A stretch of 64,000 nt of DNA from a virus, in the IMG/VR virus record IMGVR_UViG_3300010885_074114, positions 1 to 64,000 of that record, one strand, 5' to 3'. The number at the start of each line of letters is the position of its first letter. The first letter of the stretch is position 1. Position numbers and translations under genes: made by a program. Below, one piece after another: positions 42,408-51,206 of this stretch. The notes below the pieces were generated by a model. It made no database searches. It saw only the letters and a list, made by a program, of their open reading frames with translations, and had not been told where the DNA came from.

Positions 42408-43847
42408 ATGAACGCAAATTCGCAATTTCTCAATGAAGCAAAAGAGTTAGAATCTCGCTGGGCGCAGACAGGTCTCCTCGAAGGCATTACAGACAGGTTC
42501 ACTCGATCTGCTACAGCGGTTCTACTCGAAAATCAAAGGCTTATGAACGAAGCCAGCACCGACACAGGTGACGTTGCTCAGTTCAAACGAATCAGTATAC
42601 CACTCGTTCGTCGTATCTATCCACAGCTTATCGCTAACAAAATTGTTAGCGTTCAGCCACTACTCGGACCAACAGGTCTAGTGTATTATCTCCGATTCCG
42701 ATATGGTAGCAATAAGGGTGCAACTCGAGGTGCTGACAAGAACGGTTTCCCAACTGATGATGCAAACAGCTTGATGCAGTTGGCAGACGGTACTGCCAAT
42801 TTAGATATTTTCTATAGCAGCCAGTTCGTTCAGAATGAAGTATCCAATACGGATACAGGCACCGGAACCACAGTTGTGTACACCGGAACTGAACACACTC
42901 CAATCCTAGCAGGAACCATCACTGGTACTGTTTATGATAATGCTACTGCAATTCAGACGTTTGTTGTATCAGCGGCTGGCGTTTTTACATTTACTGATAT
43001 TGGTAGTCCAAATCCTAAAGCTCAATCTGCTGGATCAAGCGTTAACACAACAACGGGCGAACTAACAGTTGTGTGGACCGGTGTTGCAGGAGATAATCAT
43101 CTTGTATTCAGCTATGAATACAATATGGAATGTAATCAGGATCTACCAGAAATCAACCTAGTTATTGAGTCAGAAGAAATTGCTGCAAAAACACGCAAGC
43201 TAAAAGCTGTGTGGAGCTATGAAGCTCAGCAAGATCTACGCTCACAGCACAATCTTGATGCTGAAGCTGAGTTGACTGCTGTTCTAGCTCAGGAAATTAA
43301 CCTTGAAATCGACCGTGAAGTTCTAACCGATCTTCGTAACAATGCTGGTACCGTATCAGCTTGGGATTTCAATACCGCTCTTGGTGATACCATCAAAGAG
43401 AAGTATGAATCACTATATGTTAAGGTTGTCGAAATCAGCAACGTAATTCATCGTAAGACATTACGTGGTGGTGCCAATTGGCTCGTAACAAGCCCAGAAG
43501 TTGCCTCAATATTTGAGACGGCAACCGCCGGCTTCGCTCCAGCCCCAAGTGAGACGTTCACAAGCTCACTCGGTGTTCAGTATGTTGGTACTGTCAATAA
43601 CAGATGGAGACTCTACAAGGATCCACTATTCCCAAGCAATCAGGTATTGATGGGATATAAGGGCGACAGCTACATGGACAGCGGATATTTCTACTGCCCA
43701 TACGTGCCACTCACCCAGACTCCAGTGGTTCTTGACCCAGAATCCTTCTGCCCACGCAAGGGAATCTTGACTCGTTACGGAAAAAAATTATTAAGGGAAG
43801 GGGCAAAATTCTACGCCAGATTATCTATCGCTAATTTTGTGATATAG
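42408..43847 (+). CDS. 23: Major capsid protein (T4 gp23-like)
   Basis: 479 residues, close to the usual size. FLNEAKELESRWAQTGLLEG, VRRIYPQLIANKIVSVQPL and GPTGLVYYLRFRYG are the recognised N-terminal and HK97-fold entry segments; the C-terminal portion has GDSYMDSGYFYCPYVPLTQ and LDPESFCPRKGILTRYGKK, the family's last strand. Candidate maturation sites follow LNE, LLE and MNE near the N-terminus. A Thr/Gly-rich beta insertion (about residues 145-245) is inserted in the shell domain and may form a surface decoration domain. Followed by a strong terminator, so this ends the head operon. Confidence 0.95.
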   Translation: MNANSQFLNEAKELESRWAQTGLLEGITDRFTRSATAVLLENQRLMNEASTDTGDVAQFKRISIPLVRRIYPQLIANKIVSVQPLLGPTGLVYYLRFRYGSNKGATRGADKNGFPTDDANSLMQLADGTANLDIFYSSQFVQNEVSNTDTGTGTTVVYTGTEHTPILAGTITGTVYDNATAIQTFVVSAAGVFTFTDIGSPNPKAQSAGSSVNTTTGELTVVWTGVAGDNHLVFSYEYNMECNQDLPEINLVIESEEIAAKTRKLKAVWSYEAQQDLRSQHNLDAEAELTAVLAQEINLEIDREVLTDLRNNAGTVSAWDFNTALGDTIKEKYESLYVKVVEISNVIHRKTLRGGANWLVTSPEVASIFETATAGFAPAPSETFTSSLGVQYVGTVNNRWRLYKDPLFPSNQVLMGYKGDSYMDSGYFYCPYVPLTQTPVVLDPESFCPRKGILTRYGKKLLREGAKFYARLSIANFVI

Positions 43848-43878
43848 GCATGAATATTTGTTCGCTATAAAAACTAAA

Positions 43879-43907
43879 CCTCGACTGGAAACAGTCGAGG
43901 TTTTTTT
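43879..43907 (+). terminator. Rho-independent terminator after the capsid gene
   Basis: CCTCGACTG (43879-43887), GAAA loop, CAGTCGAGG (43892-43900), then seven T. A nine-pair GC-rich stem with tetraloop, ideal for terminating the highly expressed head transcript. Confidence 0.95.
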
Positions 43908-43913
43908 GTAGAA

Positions 43914-43932
43914 TTTACTATACTAAATTAAA
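43914..43932 (+). promoter_or_regulatory. Putative promoter element before HNH gene
   Basis: TTACTATACTAAATTAAACG lies 30-45 bases before the 43961 start and directly after the terminator, so the homing-endonuclease gene could be transcribed separately. It shares the TACTATA core. Confidence 0.4.
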
Positions 43933-43960
43933 CGTAAAAACCAAAAAAAGGACAAATAAA

Positions 43961-44782
43961 ATGCCTAGTGGTGGATCCAATAAACTTTCTTATGAAGATG
44001 TCAAAATTATTTTTGAACAAAATGGACTTAAGTTATTGGAAAAAGACTATGTAAACAATAATACTCCTCTTGAGTGCATTTGTGTTTGTGGAAATAAAGT
44101 TAAACTACGTCTGTCTCATGTGAAAAAAGGCGAAAAATGTCAAAAATATTGTATGCCTAAAATTCTTTCTGATAAATTTAAAACTAAAGATGAAGAAATT
44201 AAAAAAGTATGTGATGAAAATGGTTGCAAACTTATAAAATCATGGATTCATAAAAAAAGAACTCGAATAAAATATATTTGTAAATGTGGAAATGATTGGG
44301 AAGCTTATCTTTGTAACTTTAGACGTTGTCCCAACTGTAAAAAGTGTGGAAATGCAAAAGTATCAGGAGAGAATTGTTATATGTACGATCCTGATAGAGA
44401 TGCTGTTAAATTAAGAAAAAGATTCCGTAAAATGTGTGGTCAATATATTAAACGGTTTATGGATGCCACAGGACAATGTAAAACACGTCATACGCACGAA
44501 TTATTAGGTTACACGCCACAGCAGTTGCAAGCACACATATTAAATCATCCTGACTATGAAGCTCTTAAAAATGAAGAGTGGCACGTTGACCACATTACGC
44601 CTATTCAAGCATTTTTAGATCATGATATATTAGACTTAAAGATAATTAATGCTTTAGATAATTTGAGACCAATGAAAGGATTTGAAAACTTATCAAAGGC
44701 AGACGAATATTCTAAGGAAGAATTTAAGAACAAATATAAAATAGATTTATTTTTTCAAGATAAACCATCCCTACTCAATTAA
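43961..44782 (+). CDS. HNH homing endonuclease
   Basis: 273 residues. Two N-terminal zinc-ribbon-like units (ECICVCGNKVKLRLSH and KYICKCGNDWEAYL) plus CPNCKKC supply Cys pairs for DNA binding. The catalytic HNH region is WHVDHITPIQAF (about 207-218) followed by INALDNLRPMKGFENLSKAD with the conserved Asn. It has its own promoter-like element and lies right behind the capsid gene. Free-standing HNH enzymes of this kind spread by cutting related phages at the neighbouring site and being copied by repair. Confidence 0.85.
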   Translation: MPSGGSNKLSYEDVKIIFEQNGLKLLEKDYVNNNTPLECICVCGNKVKLRLSHVKKGEKCQKYCMPKILSDKFKTKDEEIKKVCDENGCKLIKSWIHKKRTRIKYICKCGNDWEAYLCNFRRCPNCKKCGNAKVSGENCYMYDPDRDAVKLRKRFRKMCGQYIKRFMDATGQCKTRHTHELLGYTPQQLQAHILNHPDYEALKNEEWHVDHITPIQAFLDHDILDLKIINALDNLRPMKGFENLSKADEYSKEEFKNKYKIDLFFQDKPSLLN

Positions 44783-44833
44783 ATCAAATCATTTATTTCT
44801 GCACCAACTCCTATTGATTCAATCATAAGCTGT

Positions 44834-44850
44834 GATACTATATAACGTTA
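44834..44850 (+). promoter_or_regulatory. Putative promoter element overlapping gene start
   Basis: GATACTATATAACG ends a few bases before ATG 44850. If it is a promoter, the transcript would be nearly leaderless, unless an upstream start is used. The sequence agrees with the TACTATA...AACG consensus of other gaps. Confidence 0.35.
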
Positions 44851-46286
44851 TGATAAAAGACCCCACAGAGTTCGAATTTTCTTCTAAAAAGCTAAAAATC
44901 GACTGTTCATGTGATTATTGTGGACTTCCATTTCAAAGAACTATATCTAATCTTGAAAGATCCCACAAACATATAAAAAAAGATTCTTGTGGCAAAAAAG
45001 AGTGTGTACAGAAGAAGAAAAAAGAAGTATTTAATTTGAAATATGGCTGTGATAATCCATTTCAATCACAAGAGATAAAACAGAAAATAGCAGATTCTAA
45101 TCTGCAAAAATATGGTGTTGTTAATCCTACACAAAATGAAGAAATAAGAAAAAAACAAAAGAGTACATGTTTAGAAAAATATGGAGTTGAGAATCCTTTT
45201 CAGTCACAAGAAATAAAGGACAAAATAAAGAGGCAGAATATTAATTTGTATGGTGTTGAGAATAGTTTTCAAAGAAAAGAAGTTCAAGAAAAACAAAGGA
45301 ATACCATACAGAGAAACTATAAAGTTAGTCATTATTCAAAGACTCAGGAATGTAGAAGTAAAGTAGTCGCCACCAACATAGAAAAATATGGCTCACCTTT
45401 TCCAAATCATAAATATGGCAAAACACAAGATGAAATAAAAGAATGGCTTAATAGTTTTGGGTTTAATTTTTCATCTGACTATGAAATCTTAGAAAATAAA
45501 GAAATAGACCTTTTAGATAAAGACAAGAAGGTGGGAATAGAATATTGTGGCTTATATTGGCACAACGATACATCACCAGAGCCTAGAGATCGTACGTATC
45601 ATATTGGCAAGTATAAAAATTGTCTTAAGAAGGATGTACAGCTTTTAACTATATTTGAAGATGAGTGGAAATCGAGACAAGATCAGTGTAAGTCTCATAT
45701 TAAGTCTATTTTGGGAATATACAATAATAAGGTTTTTGCTAGAAAGTGTAAGGTTGTAGAAATTTCAAAAGAAGAGGCGAGACGGTTTTTTGATTCTTAT
45801 CATATACAGGGATCTAATAGTCTTGGATTGGTATTTTTTGGTTTATTTTTTCAAGATGAGTTGTGTGCTGTTATGAGTTTAGGAAGGCATACTAGAAAAA
45901 CAGATATTTCTAAAAAAGAAATAACATTAGATCGTCTTTGTTTCAAGGACGGTTTTAATGTTGTTGGTGGAGCAAGTAAGTTGTTCTGTCAGTGTTTAGA
46001 GTGGGCAAAAATCCATGGATATAAAAAAGTAATTAGCTTCAGTGATAACAGGTGGAGTTTAGGTCGTGTATATGAAAAAATGGGATTTATTTTAGACGAA
46101 GAATATGGTGCAGACTATAGTTATGTAGAAATTAAAAATCCTAGAAAAAGACTGAGCAAGCAAAGTCAGAAGAAGTCAATTACTAATTGTCCTGCTGAAT
46201 TAACTGAGCACACATGGGCGGTACAGAGGGGCTTGGCAAGAATTTATGATTGTGGCAAGAAAAGGTGGACGTTTAATGTTGGATAG
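44850..46286 (+). CDS. Vsr-fold homing endonuclease with C-terminal GNAT-like domain
   Basis: 478 residues from ATG 44850. The N-terminal part has a zinc-like CDYCGLPF, then four or more repeats of about 28 residues built on KYGVENPFQSQEIKDKI that likely wrap DNA. A nuclease core follows: LENKEIDLLDKDKKVGIEY (about 218-236), CGLYWHN, YHIGKYKNC and LTIFEDEW, as in free-standing very-short-patch-repair-like (PD-(D/E)XK) homing enzymes. The last 170 residues (GLVFFGLFFQDELCAVMSLG..., GASKLFCQCLEWAKIHGYK, VYEKMGFILDEEY) resemble a GNAT acetyltransferase. No ribosome site is obvious. Confidence 0.78.
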   Translation: MIKDPTEFEFSSKKLKIDCSCDYCGLPFQRTISNLERSHKHIKKDSCGKKECVQKKKKEVFNLKYGCDNPFQSQEIKQKIADSNLQKYGVVNPTQNEEIRKKQKSTCLEKYGVENPFQSQEIKDKIKRQNINLYGVENSFQRKEVQEKQRNTIQRNYKVSHYSKTQECRSKVVATNIEKYGSPFPNHKYGKTQDEIKEWLNSFGFNFSSDYEILENKEIDLLDKDKKVGIEYCGLYWHNDTSPEPRDRTYHIGKYKNCLKKDVQLLTIFEDEWKSRQDQCKSHIKSILGIYNNKVFARKCKVVEISKEEARRFFDSYHIQGSNSLGLVFFGLFFQDELCAVMSLGRHTRKTDISKKEITLDRLCFKDGFNVVGGASKLFCQCLEWAKIHGYKKVISFSDNRWSLGRVYEKMGFILDEEYGADYSYVEIKNPRKRLSKQSQKKSITNCPAELTEHTWAVQRGLARIYDCGKKRWTFNVG

Positions 46287-46296
46287 ATTATTCGTA

Positions 46297-46740
46297 TCAG
46301 TTTAACTCCCAAACGACCATAGCAACATCTTGTTGAGTGGAGATAACTATCTTGGCATTTGGAAATTCTTGGGGAAAGTGTGTTGCGTATTTCATCCAAG
46401 AGAATTTTTTAAGAAAAACCCTACAAACTAATTTGTTGCATCGCTTCAGCATCTTTTCTACTAATTGCATTCCCTCCAGATTTATAACTCCATCTCCAAT
46501 TATAGCATCAGCATATTCTTCAAATTCATTCCAATTTTTTTCGATTACTGGTTTCGATTGTTTTGTAGGATGCAATTCGACCATATAATCACAAAGTGGT
46601 TGCATGTCTTTAGTCATACCTAAAAGGCATACTGGGGAGCACCCTTTAACATACTTTTTATACAAACTAATTTCGTATTCGTTTGGACATAGGGGAGGGC
46701 TCAGATTATCCCAATACTCTGTATTTTTTTCTATTTCCAT
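46297..46740 (-). CDS. Possible methyltransferase-fold protein, 147 aa
   Basis: ATG 46740 is used; a TTG nine bases earlier is also possible. YWDNLSPPLCPNEYEISLYK, then VKGCSPVCLLGMTKDMQPL and DYMVELHPTK look like the start of a class I SAM-methyltransferase (strand, loop, acidic strand), and DAIIGDGVINLEGMQLV fits strand 4. The glycine-rich SAM loop (LLGMTK) is degenerate and the protein is short. I consider methyltransferase-like possible but unproven. It follows the large delta-60 gene on the same strand. Confidence 0.45.
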   Translation of the reverse strand: MEIEKNTEYWDNLSPPLCPNEYEISLYKKYVKGCSPVCLLGMTKDMQPLCDYMVELHPTKQSKPVIEKNWNEFEEYADAIIGDGVINLEGMQLVEKMLKRCNKLVCRVFLKKFSWMKYATHFPQEFPNAKIVISTQQDVAMVVWELN

Positions 46741-46756
46741 ATAATTCAAATTTTAT

Positions 46757-48967
46757 TTAGAATAGTCTTTGATTACAAATAGTAACAGCAGGAACCCAAG
46801 CACCAGATCGACCACTACAGGTTCCTAGTGCTTGTAAAATCCTGCTGCATCGTGGATAGAAGATCTTCCATTTTCTGCATGAGCATGTTGACTTTTTTAA
46901 ACAGCTAAATCCAGTTGATCCGCATGGTTGCCCACAAGTCTCAACAATTACGGGTACGGTTGCGTTGATTGTATCTAAGAACTTTTGGGATAAGTCTGTG
47001 TACTCTTCTGTTGTAAAAAGAGTTCCATCTTTCTTAGAAACAGTTAAAGCATACAACTCTGTCTTACCGCTTATTCCTTCGACGGCATGGTCATCATATT
47101 CGGTTGATGTGTCATAGGAGTGAGTTATTCCTTCGCTAGTTCCGGGCACTATTATCAAGTGAGTAGGAGCGGTTTCATTATTCTCTGCTTCAACAGTTTT
47201 AACAAATACAGAGTATAGATTTCCTTTTGATGTTAATGAAAGAGCGTCCACGGCATAAGTGGTATCGCCATCTGCACCAATGTCTCCTGTTATAGAGAAT
47301 TCATCAACATTTACGCTTGTAGCTACCAAAACAAACATTCCGGGATACATGTTTGTAAAGTAGCTGCTGCCAGCACCGAAGTAACTTGTCCCGTCTTCTA
47401 CACTTCCGTCAGGATTACTAGGTATATAAGCATATCCCATTGAATCTTCGGGATTGTCAGCAACGTCATTTGTCATTTGCGTGTGTGTTGATGGAATGGA
47501 TAGATCGCTATTTCCCTCGCCACCATCTATACTGCTATAAGGTTGTGTTAAATCAGTGTTATAATAATTAGCACCATCATACATATCAAAATTACTATCG
47601 CTGATTCCTGTTGTGCGAATCTTGAATGGACTACCGAAGCTTGCAACTCCTGATCCATTAAGTTTTGCATAATATCTCTTTGGTTGTATGAAATAGCCAC
47701 CAACCCATATTTCACTAGATGAAACAATATAAATATCATAAATACAGTTGTAATAACTACTATTATCGATTCCTTGTTGGTAAGTATTTGAATTATCATT
47801 GTAGAAATCTGTTGGATTTCCAAAAGATGAGTCTAAACTACCATTAATGTTTAATCTGCATATGTAGTTTCTTGTACTTTCGTTGTATGAGTTAAAGTCG
47901 CCAACAACAATTAGCTTGTCGTCTGATTGAACTTTAATTTGGGAAACGTATGGATAATAAAAACCATCATCATTATCTGGGTTGCTATAATATTGAAGTC
48001 CCGCTCCTGTTTGGGAGAAGGTATTATCATAATTACCAATGGAATTTAATCTTGCAATAGAAATAGCAGCGTGAGAATCTACACCGCAAATGATAGTATC
48101 AAATACGCCTCCGATGATAATTTTATTATTGCTCTGCACTTCCACAGTTCTTAAAAAGCAGTCATAAGCTCCCGTTTGTATAACAGTGGGTGCTGTGAAA
48201 CTTCCATCAGTTGTTCCGTTATCGTTTAGTTTGGCTATAAAACCTGTGTTGTTACTTTTTCCGCCTACTACAATAATTTTTGCTGATGAATCAATAGCAA
48301 TATCATAAATAGCAGAAACATCAAAATTGCTTCCTAAAACATTGTTGGTAAATGTTTCATCTAGAGTACCGTCGCTGTTTAGTTTAATTAGTCTTGTATG
48401 GTCTGAGTCTACGCTATAATCAAATCTGCCGCAAACTAAGATTGAGTCGTCCGAAAGAACAACAACTTTATTTACAACATGGTCTGCACCACTATTAATT
48501 ATGTTGTTTAGGTTGGTGTCAAAAGTTGAATCAAAAGTTCCATCTGCATTTAATCTTGCAAGTCCCCAGTTCTGTCCTGGCGTCAGATCAACCCAGCCAG
48601 CACCAGAATTATACTGCTGAATCACTCCACCGACTATAATTTTACCAGTTGATTGAATGCCTAGCGTGTAAACACTTAGGTCAAATTTGGTTTTTGTAAA
48701 GCTTTCATCCGTTACGTTTGAACTGCTTACTTTGGTGACATAGCTAAAACAACAGCCACCATCAAGTTGTATGTCTAAAAAACCTTCTCCTGCGAGAATC
48801 ATGTCGCCACTAGTGTGTTTGGCTACAGCCATAACTTCTTGGCCATTACAGTCGCAGCCTAGGGTCGTAGATCTATCGTCTGTAAAGTAGAATAAATCAT
48901 TTACTGTATTGGTGATTTGCTCATGGCTGGTGTTTAATTTGGATAGAACGTAATTAATATTTGTCAA
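46757..48967 (-). CDS. Delta-60-repeat (beta-propeller-like) fibre or adhesin
   Basis: 736 residues. Six or more repeats of about 55-60 residues contain the signature [IV]QSxxKIIVGG and RLNxxGxxDxxF (e.g. LARLNADGTFDSTFD, LIKLNSDGTLDETF, ICRLNINGSLDSSFG), the delta-60 repeat expected to fold as propeller blades. The C-terminal 200 residues are different, ending Cys-rich (CGQPCGSTGFSCLKKSTCSC...). N-terminal MTNINYVLSKLNTSHEQI is a helical attachment region. In phages such proteins are structural and probably bind receptors. Follows the adhesin region, all on the minus strand. Confidence 0.78.
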   Translation of the reverse strand: MTNINYVLSKLNTSHEQITNTVNDLFYFTDDRSTTLGCDCNGQEVMAVAKHTSGDMILAGEGFLDIQLDGGCCFSYVTKVSSSNVTDESFTKTKFDLSVYTLGIQSTGKIIVGGVIQQYNSGAGWVDLTPGQNWGLARLNADGTFDSTFDTNLNNIINSGADHVVNKVVVLSDDSILVCGRFDYSVDSDHTRLIKLNSDGTLDETFTNNVLGSNFDVSAIYDIAIDSSAKIIVVGGKSNNTGFIAKLNDNGTTDGSFTAPTVIQTGAYDCFLRTVEVQSNNKIIIGGVFDTIICGVDSHAAISIARLNSIGNYDNTFSQTGAGLQYYSNPDNDDGFYYPYVSQIKVQSDDKLIVVGDFNSYNESTRNYICRLNINGSLDSSFGNPTDFYNDNSNTYQQGIDNSSYYNCIYDIYIVSSSEIWVGGYFIQPKRYYAKLNGSGVASFGSPFKIRTTGISDSNFDMYDGANYYNTDLTQPYSSIDGGEGNSDLSIPSTHTQMTNDVADNPEDSMGYAYIPSNPDGSVEDGTSYFGAGSSYFTNMYPGMFVLVATSVNVDEFSITGDIGADGDTTYAVDALSLTSKGNLYSVFVKTVEAENNETAPTHLIIVPGTSEGITHSYDTSTEYDDHAVEGISGKTELYALTVSKKDGTLFTTEEYTDLSQKFLDTINATVPVIVETCGQPCGSTGFSCLKKSTCSCRKWKIFYPRCSRILQALGTCSGRSGAWVPAVTICNQRLF

Positions 48968-49058
48968 ACTGCCCTCCTTGAGTTAATCACATGTATCTTA
49001 TATATATTTTGTGTATAAATTTTTTTTAAAAAATTTTACCAATTGTGTATTATAAAAT

Positions 49059-50108
49059 ATGTTTAATAGTAATAAAATTATTGAAAAAGTACAACTTCTT
49101 TTAGAAGTATTTGAAGATTCACAATGGAATCATGTTGTCAATTTCGATTATGTTTCTGATTTTAAAGTCATGACTAGGAGCGACCTTCAGACTTTGAAAA
49201 TGAAAAGATATTTATGTTCTACTAGAACATCTGGATCTACTGGTGAGCCTATTACTATAGAAAAAACTATCCTTGATCATATTTGGTATGTTGCTACAAA
49301 TATAAGAGAAATTAGATGGAGAAAGTGGGACGCAACAAAGAATATAGCTATAATAAAACCTGGTCATAAAAAACAAGATAAAAATTCTTGGGGCATTCCT
49401 AATATTATCAATAAAGAACAAGGCAAGTCATTTATAAATGGTTACGCCACTATAGCAGAACTTCAATGTTGGCTAGAAGAAAAAAACCCTCATTACCTGC
49501 ATTGTGCTCCATCTATACTAACTCAACTAGACTTGTCTAAGATGCCTAATTTCATAGACCACAAAGGCACAGGAGAGGCCGGTGGTTCAATGTATTCTAG
49601 TGAAGAGTGTGGGACTATATCTATAAGATGTCCTGACAATTCTGATTTCCACCATGTTATGGAAAATCAAATAGTAGAGGTAGATTATGATGGCGGGATA
49701 ATCATAACTACTACTACTAACCCTTACATTAAAAGATACAAGCATGGTGATCACATAGAACTTGGTGAGTGCACATGTGGTAGAAAACTACAGGCTATTA
49801 AGAAAATTAATGGAAGAATAAGAAACATGTTTATTCTTCCAAATGGCGATAAAAAATGGCCTCTTTTTGGTTCTAGAGATTATTATGAAGTATTCGGAAT
49901 TAAAAGGTATAAGATAGTTCAGACTACTTTAAATGATTTAGAAGCTCAGATAATTTCGGAACCTTTAGGAGACAAAGAGGAAGCATTTATTAGGCTAATT
50001 AAAGATACATTAAATTCGCCAATAAACGTAAAAATCAAGTATGTAAATGAATTTCCAATGTATAAATTTGAAGAATTTGTTTCTTTGGTGGATATATCTT
50101 CATCGTAA
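49059..50108 (+). CDS. Adenylate-forming enzyme (PaaK / F390-synthetase-like)
   Basis: 349 residues. STRTSGSTGEPITIEK (52-67) is the P-loop of AMP-forming ligases, GTGEAGGSMYSSEECG (about 171-186) the A4/A5 adenine block including the Glu pair, KRYKHGDHIELGECTCGRKL (about 227-246) the A7-A8 hinge with Asp, and IKKINGRIRNMF the A8 loop. It would activate a carboxylate with ATP and pass it to CoA or another acceptor. The C-terminal domain is short compared with typical PaaK (about 430 aa). Possible roles: modification of a virion or cell-surface component; substrate unknown. No ribosome site is apparent. Confidence 0.78.
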   Translation: MFNSNKIIEKVQLLLEVFEDSQWNHVVNFDYVSDFKVMTRSDLQTLKMKRYLCSTRTSGSTGEPITIEKTILDHIWYVATNIREIRWRKWDATKNIAIIKPGHKKQDKNSWGIPNIINKEQGKSFINGYATIAELQCWLEEKNPHYLHCAPSILTQLDLSKMPNFIDHKGTGEAGGSMYSSEECGTISIRCPDNSDFHHVMENQIVEVDYDGGIIITTTTNPYIKRYKHGDHIELGECTCGRKLQAIKKINGRIRNMFILPNGDKKWPLFGSRDYYEVFGIKRYKIVQTTLNDLEAQIISEPLGDKEEAFIRLIKDTLNSPINVKIKYVNEFPMYKFEEFVSLVDISSS

Positions 50109-50131
50109 CATGATGGATCGCTGTATTTAAA

Positions 50132-50218
50132 TCAAAACATGGTTGTTCCTAAAACATATCCAACAACAAAAAATGCAATAATAATGAAAATTGCAGTTAT
50201 TTCTTTTCTGTGCTTCAT
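50132..50218 (-). CDS. Very short membrane peptide, 28 aa
   Basis: ATG 50218 starts eight bases after the phosphoesterase stop on the same strand. MKHRKEITAIFIIIAFFVVG followed by YVLGTTMF is a basic head plus a single transmembrane helix. There is no ribosome site, so translation would rely on coupling. Small size makes this tentative. Confidence 0.4.
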   Translation of the reverse strand: MKHRKEITAIFIIIAFFVVGYVLGTTMF

Positions 50219-50226
50219 ATTATAGT

Positions 50227-50904
50227 TTAGAAAAAATTAAATAAATCTATTTTTCCATCCTTTACAACAAGATAATTACAGGGAATTTCAGTCCAACTTC
50301 CACTATTATAGTAACCTGTGTGCGGTTTTGCGTCTGCATAATGCACATGACCACAACAAACCATATCGCAGCCAATTTTTCTCATATAATCAGTTGATTT
50401 TTTCTCTATAATTTCTGCATTTCTTAAAAAAGTTTTGCTACTTTTCTTGGCAAGTTTAGCCAAATAAAAACTCTTATCTATTTTTTGAATAAACTTGTAT
50501 ATTTTATCTGCAAAATATACTAATATTGGTCTGTCTATTATAACGCTATCGAATCTATCGCCGTGTAAAGCCAAAATTTTCTTGCCACCGCTCTCAAAAA
50601 CATATTCCTCTAAAAAATCTATTCCTAATAGATGTGAAAGAACTTCAGCAGGACCATCATGATTGCCCAAAATTAAAACAACCTTAATATGATCGGACAT
50701 ACTTCTTATGAGCGAAAGAACTTTCCAGTGATGTTTCTTTAAACGACGAAAATCCATATTATCAAAAAAATCACCGTTCAAAATAATACACTTTGTTGAG
50801 TTTTCTTTTTCAATTTTTTCTAAAAAAGTAGTTAGTAATTTTGCTTGACTAACATCACTACCCAAATGAATATCGCTTATTATGATAGCATCAGCATTTT
50901 CCAT
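50227..50904 (-). CDS. Calcineurin-like metallophosphoesterase (LpxH-like)
   Basis: 225 residues. Metal-binding motifs in order: ISDIHLGSD (9-17), NGDFFDN (44-50), LGNHDG (78-83), ALHGDRFD (112-119) and CCGHVHYADAK (about 194-204). The order and spacing resemble UDP-2,3-diacylglucosamine hydrolase LpxH, which removes UMP in lipid A synthesis, but general phosphoesterases share it. It could modify host lipid A or serve nucleotide metabolism. Start MENADAIIIS fits the family. Confidence 0.85.
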   Translation of the reverse strand: MENADAIIISDIHLGSDVSQAKLLTTFLEKIEKENSTKCIILNGDFFDNMDFRRLKKHHWKVLSLIRSMSDHIKVVLILGNHDGPAEVLSHLLGIDFLEEYVFESGGKKILALHGDRFDSVIIDRPILVYFADKIYKFIQKIDKSFYLAKLAKKSSKTFLRNAEIIEKKSTDYMRKIGCDMVCCGHVHYADAKPHTGYYNSGSWTEIPCNYLVVKDGKIDLFNFF

Positions 50905-50949
50905 GATATTATTTATTATAATGATTTAATTATTATAATGATATTCGTA

Positions 50950-51123
50950 TCAGTTTTTCTTCAAAGAAGCGTTCTTTTTCTTTTTTATAGATTTTTTCCC
51001 ACAATTTAAATCAGAAAGTGCACCCCAAATTTGAAAATTAGCATTACTTCTATCTTTGCAACCTACTATGGCATCACCGCCTGCGTTCTCTTTAATTTTT
51101 AACCAATTATAAAATGTTTTCAT
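50950..51123 (-). CDS. Small tagged protein, 57 aa
   Basis: ATG 51123 gives MKTFYNWLKIKENAGGDA, the best match in the window to the T4 capsid-targeting peptide, with IKE|N as candidate cleavage site. After the tag the protein has two cysteines, DRSNANFQIWGALSDLN and a Lys-rich tail (KKSIKKKKNASLKKN) that could bind DNA. It lies just after the terminator of the next gene upstream. A clear small internal-protein candidate. Confidence 0.65.
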   Translation of the reverse strand: MKTFYNWLKIKENAGGDAIVGCKDRSNANFQIWGALSDLNCGKKSIKKKKNASLKKN

Positions 51124-51151
51124 GATATATTAATGCTGGAAGCGAAAGAAA

Positions 51152-51181
51152 AAAGCCCTTAATTCTTCAATTAAGGGCTTT
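51152..51181 (-). terminator. Terminator of the 51914-51207 gene
   Basis: AAAGCCCTTAATT / AATTAAGGGCTTT stem with CTTC loop; read on the minus strand the stem is followed by a T run (TTTTTTC). Almost the same hairpin stands after the paralogous gene at 62469-63020, so gene and terminator were duplicated together. Confidence 0.9.
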
Positions 51182-51206
51182 AAAAATGTTTAATTTTTTC
51201 TAATTA

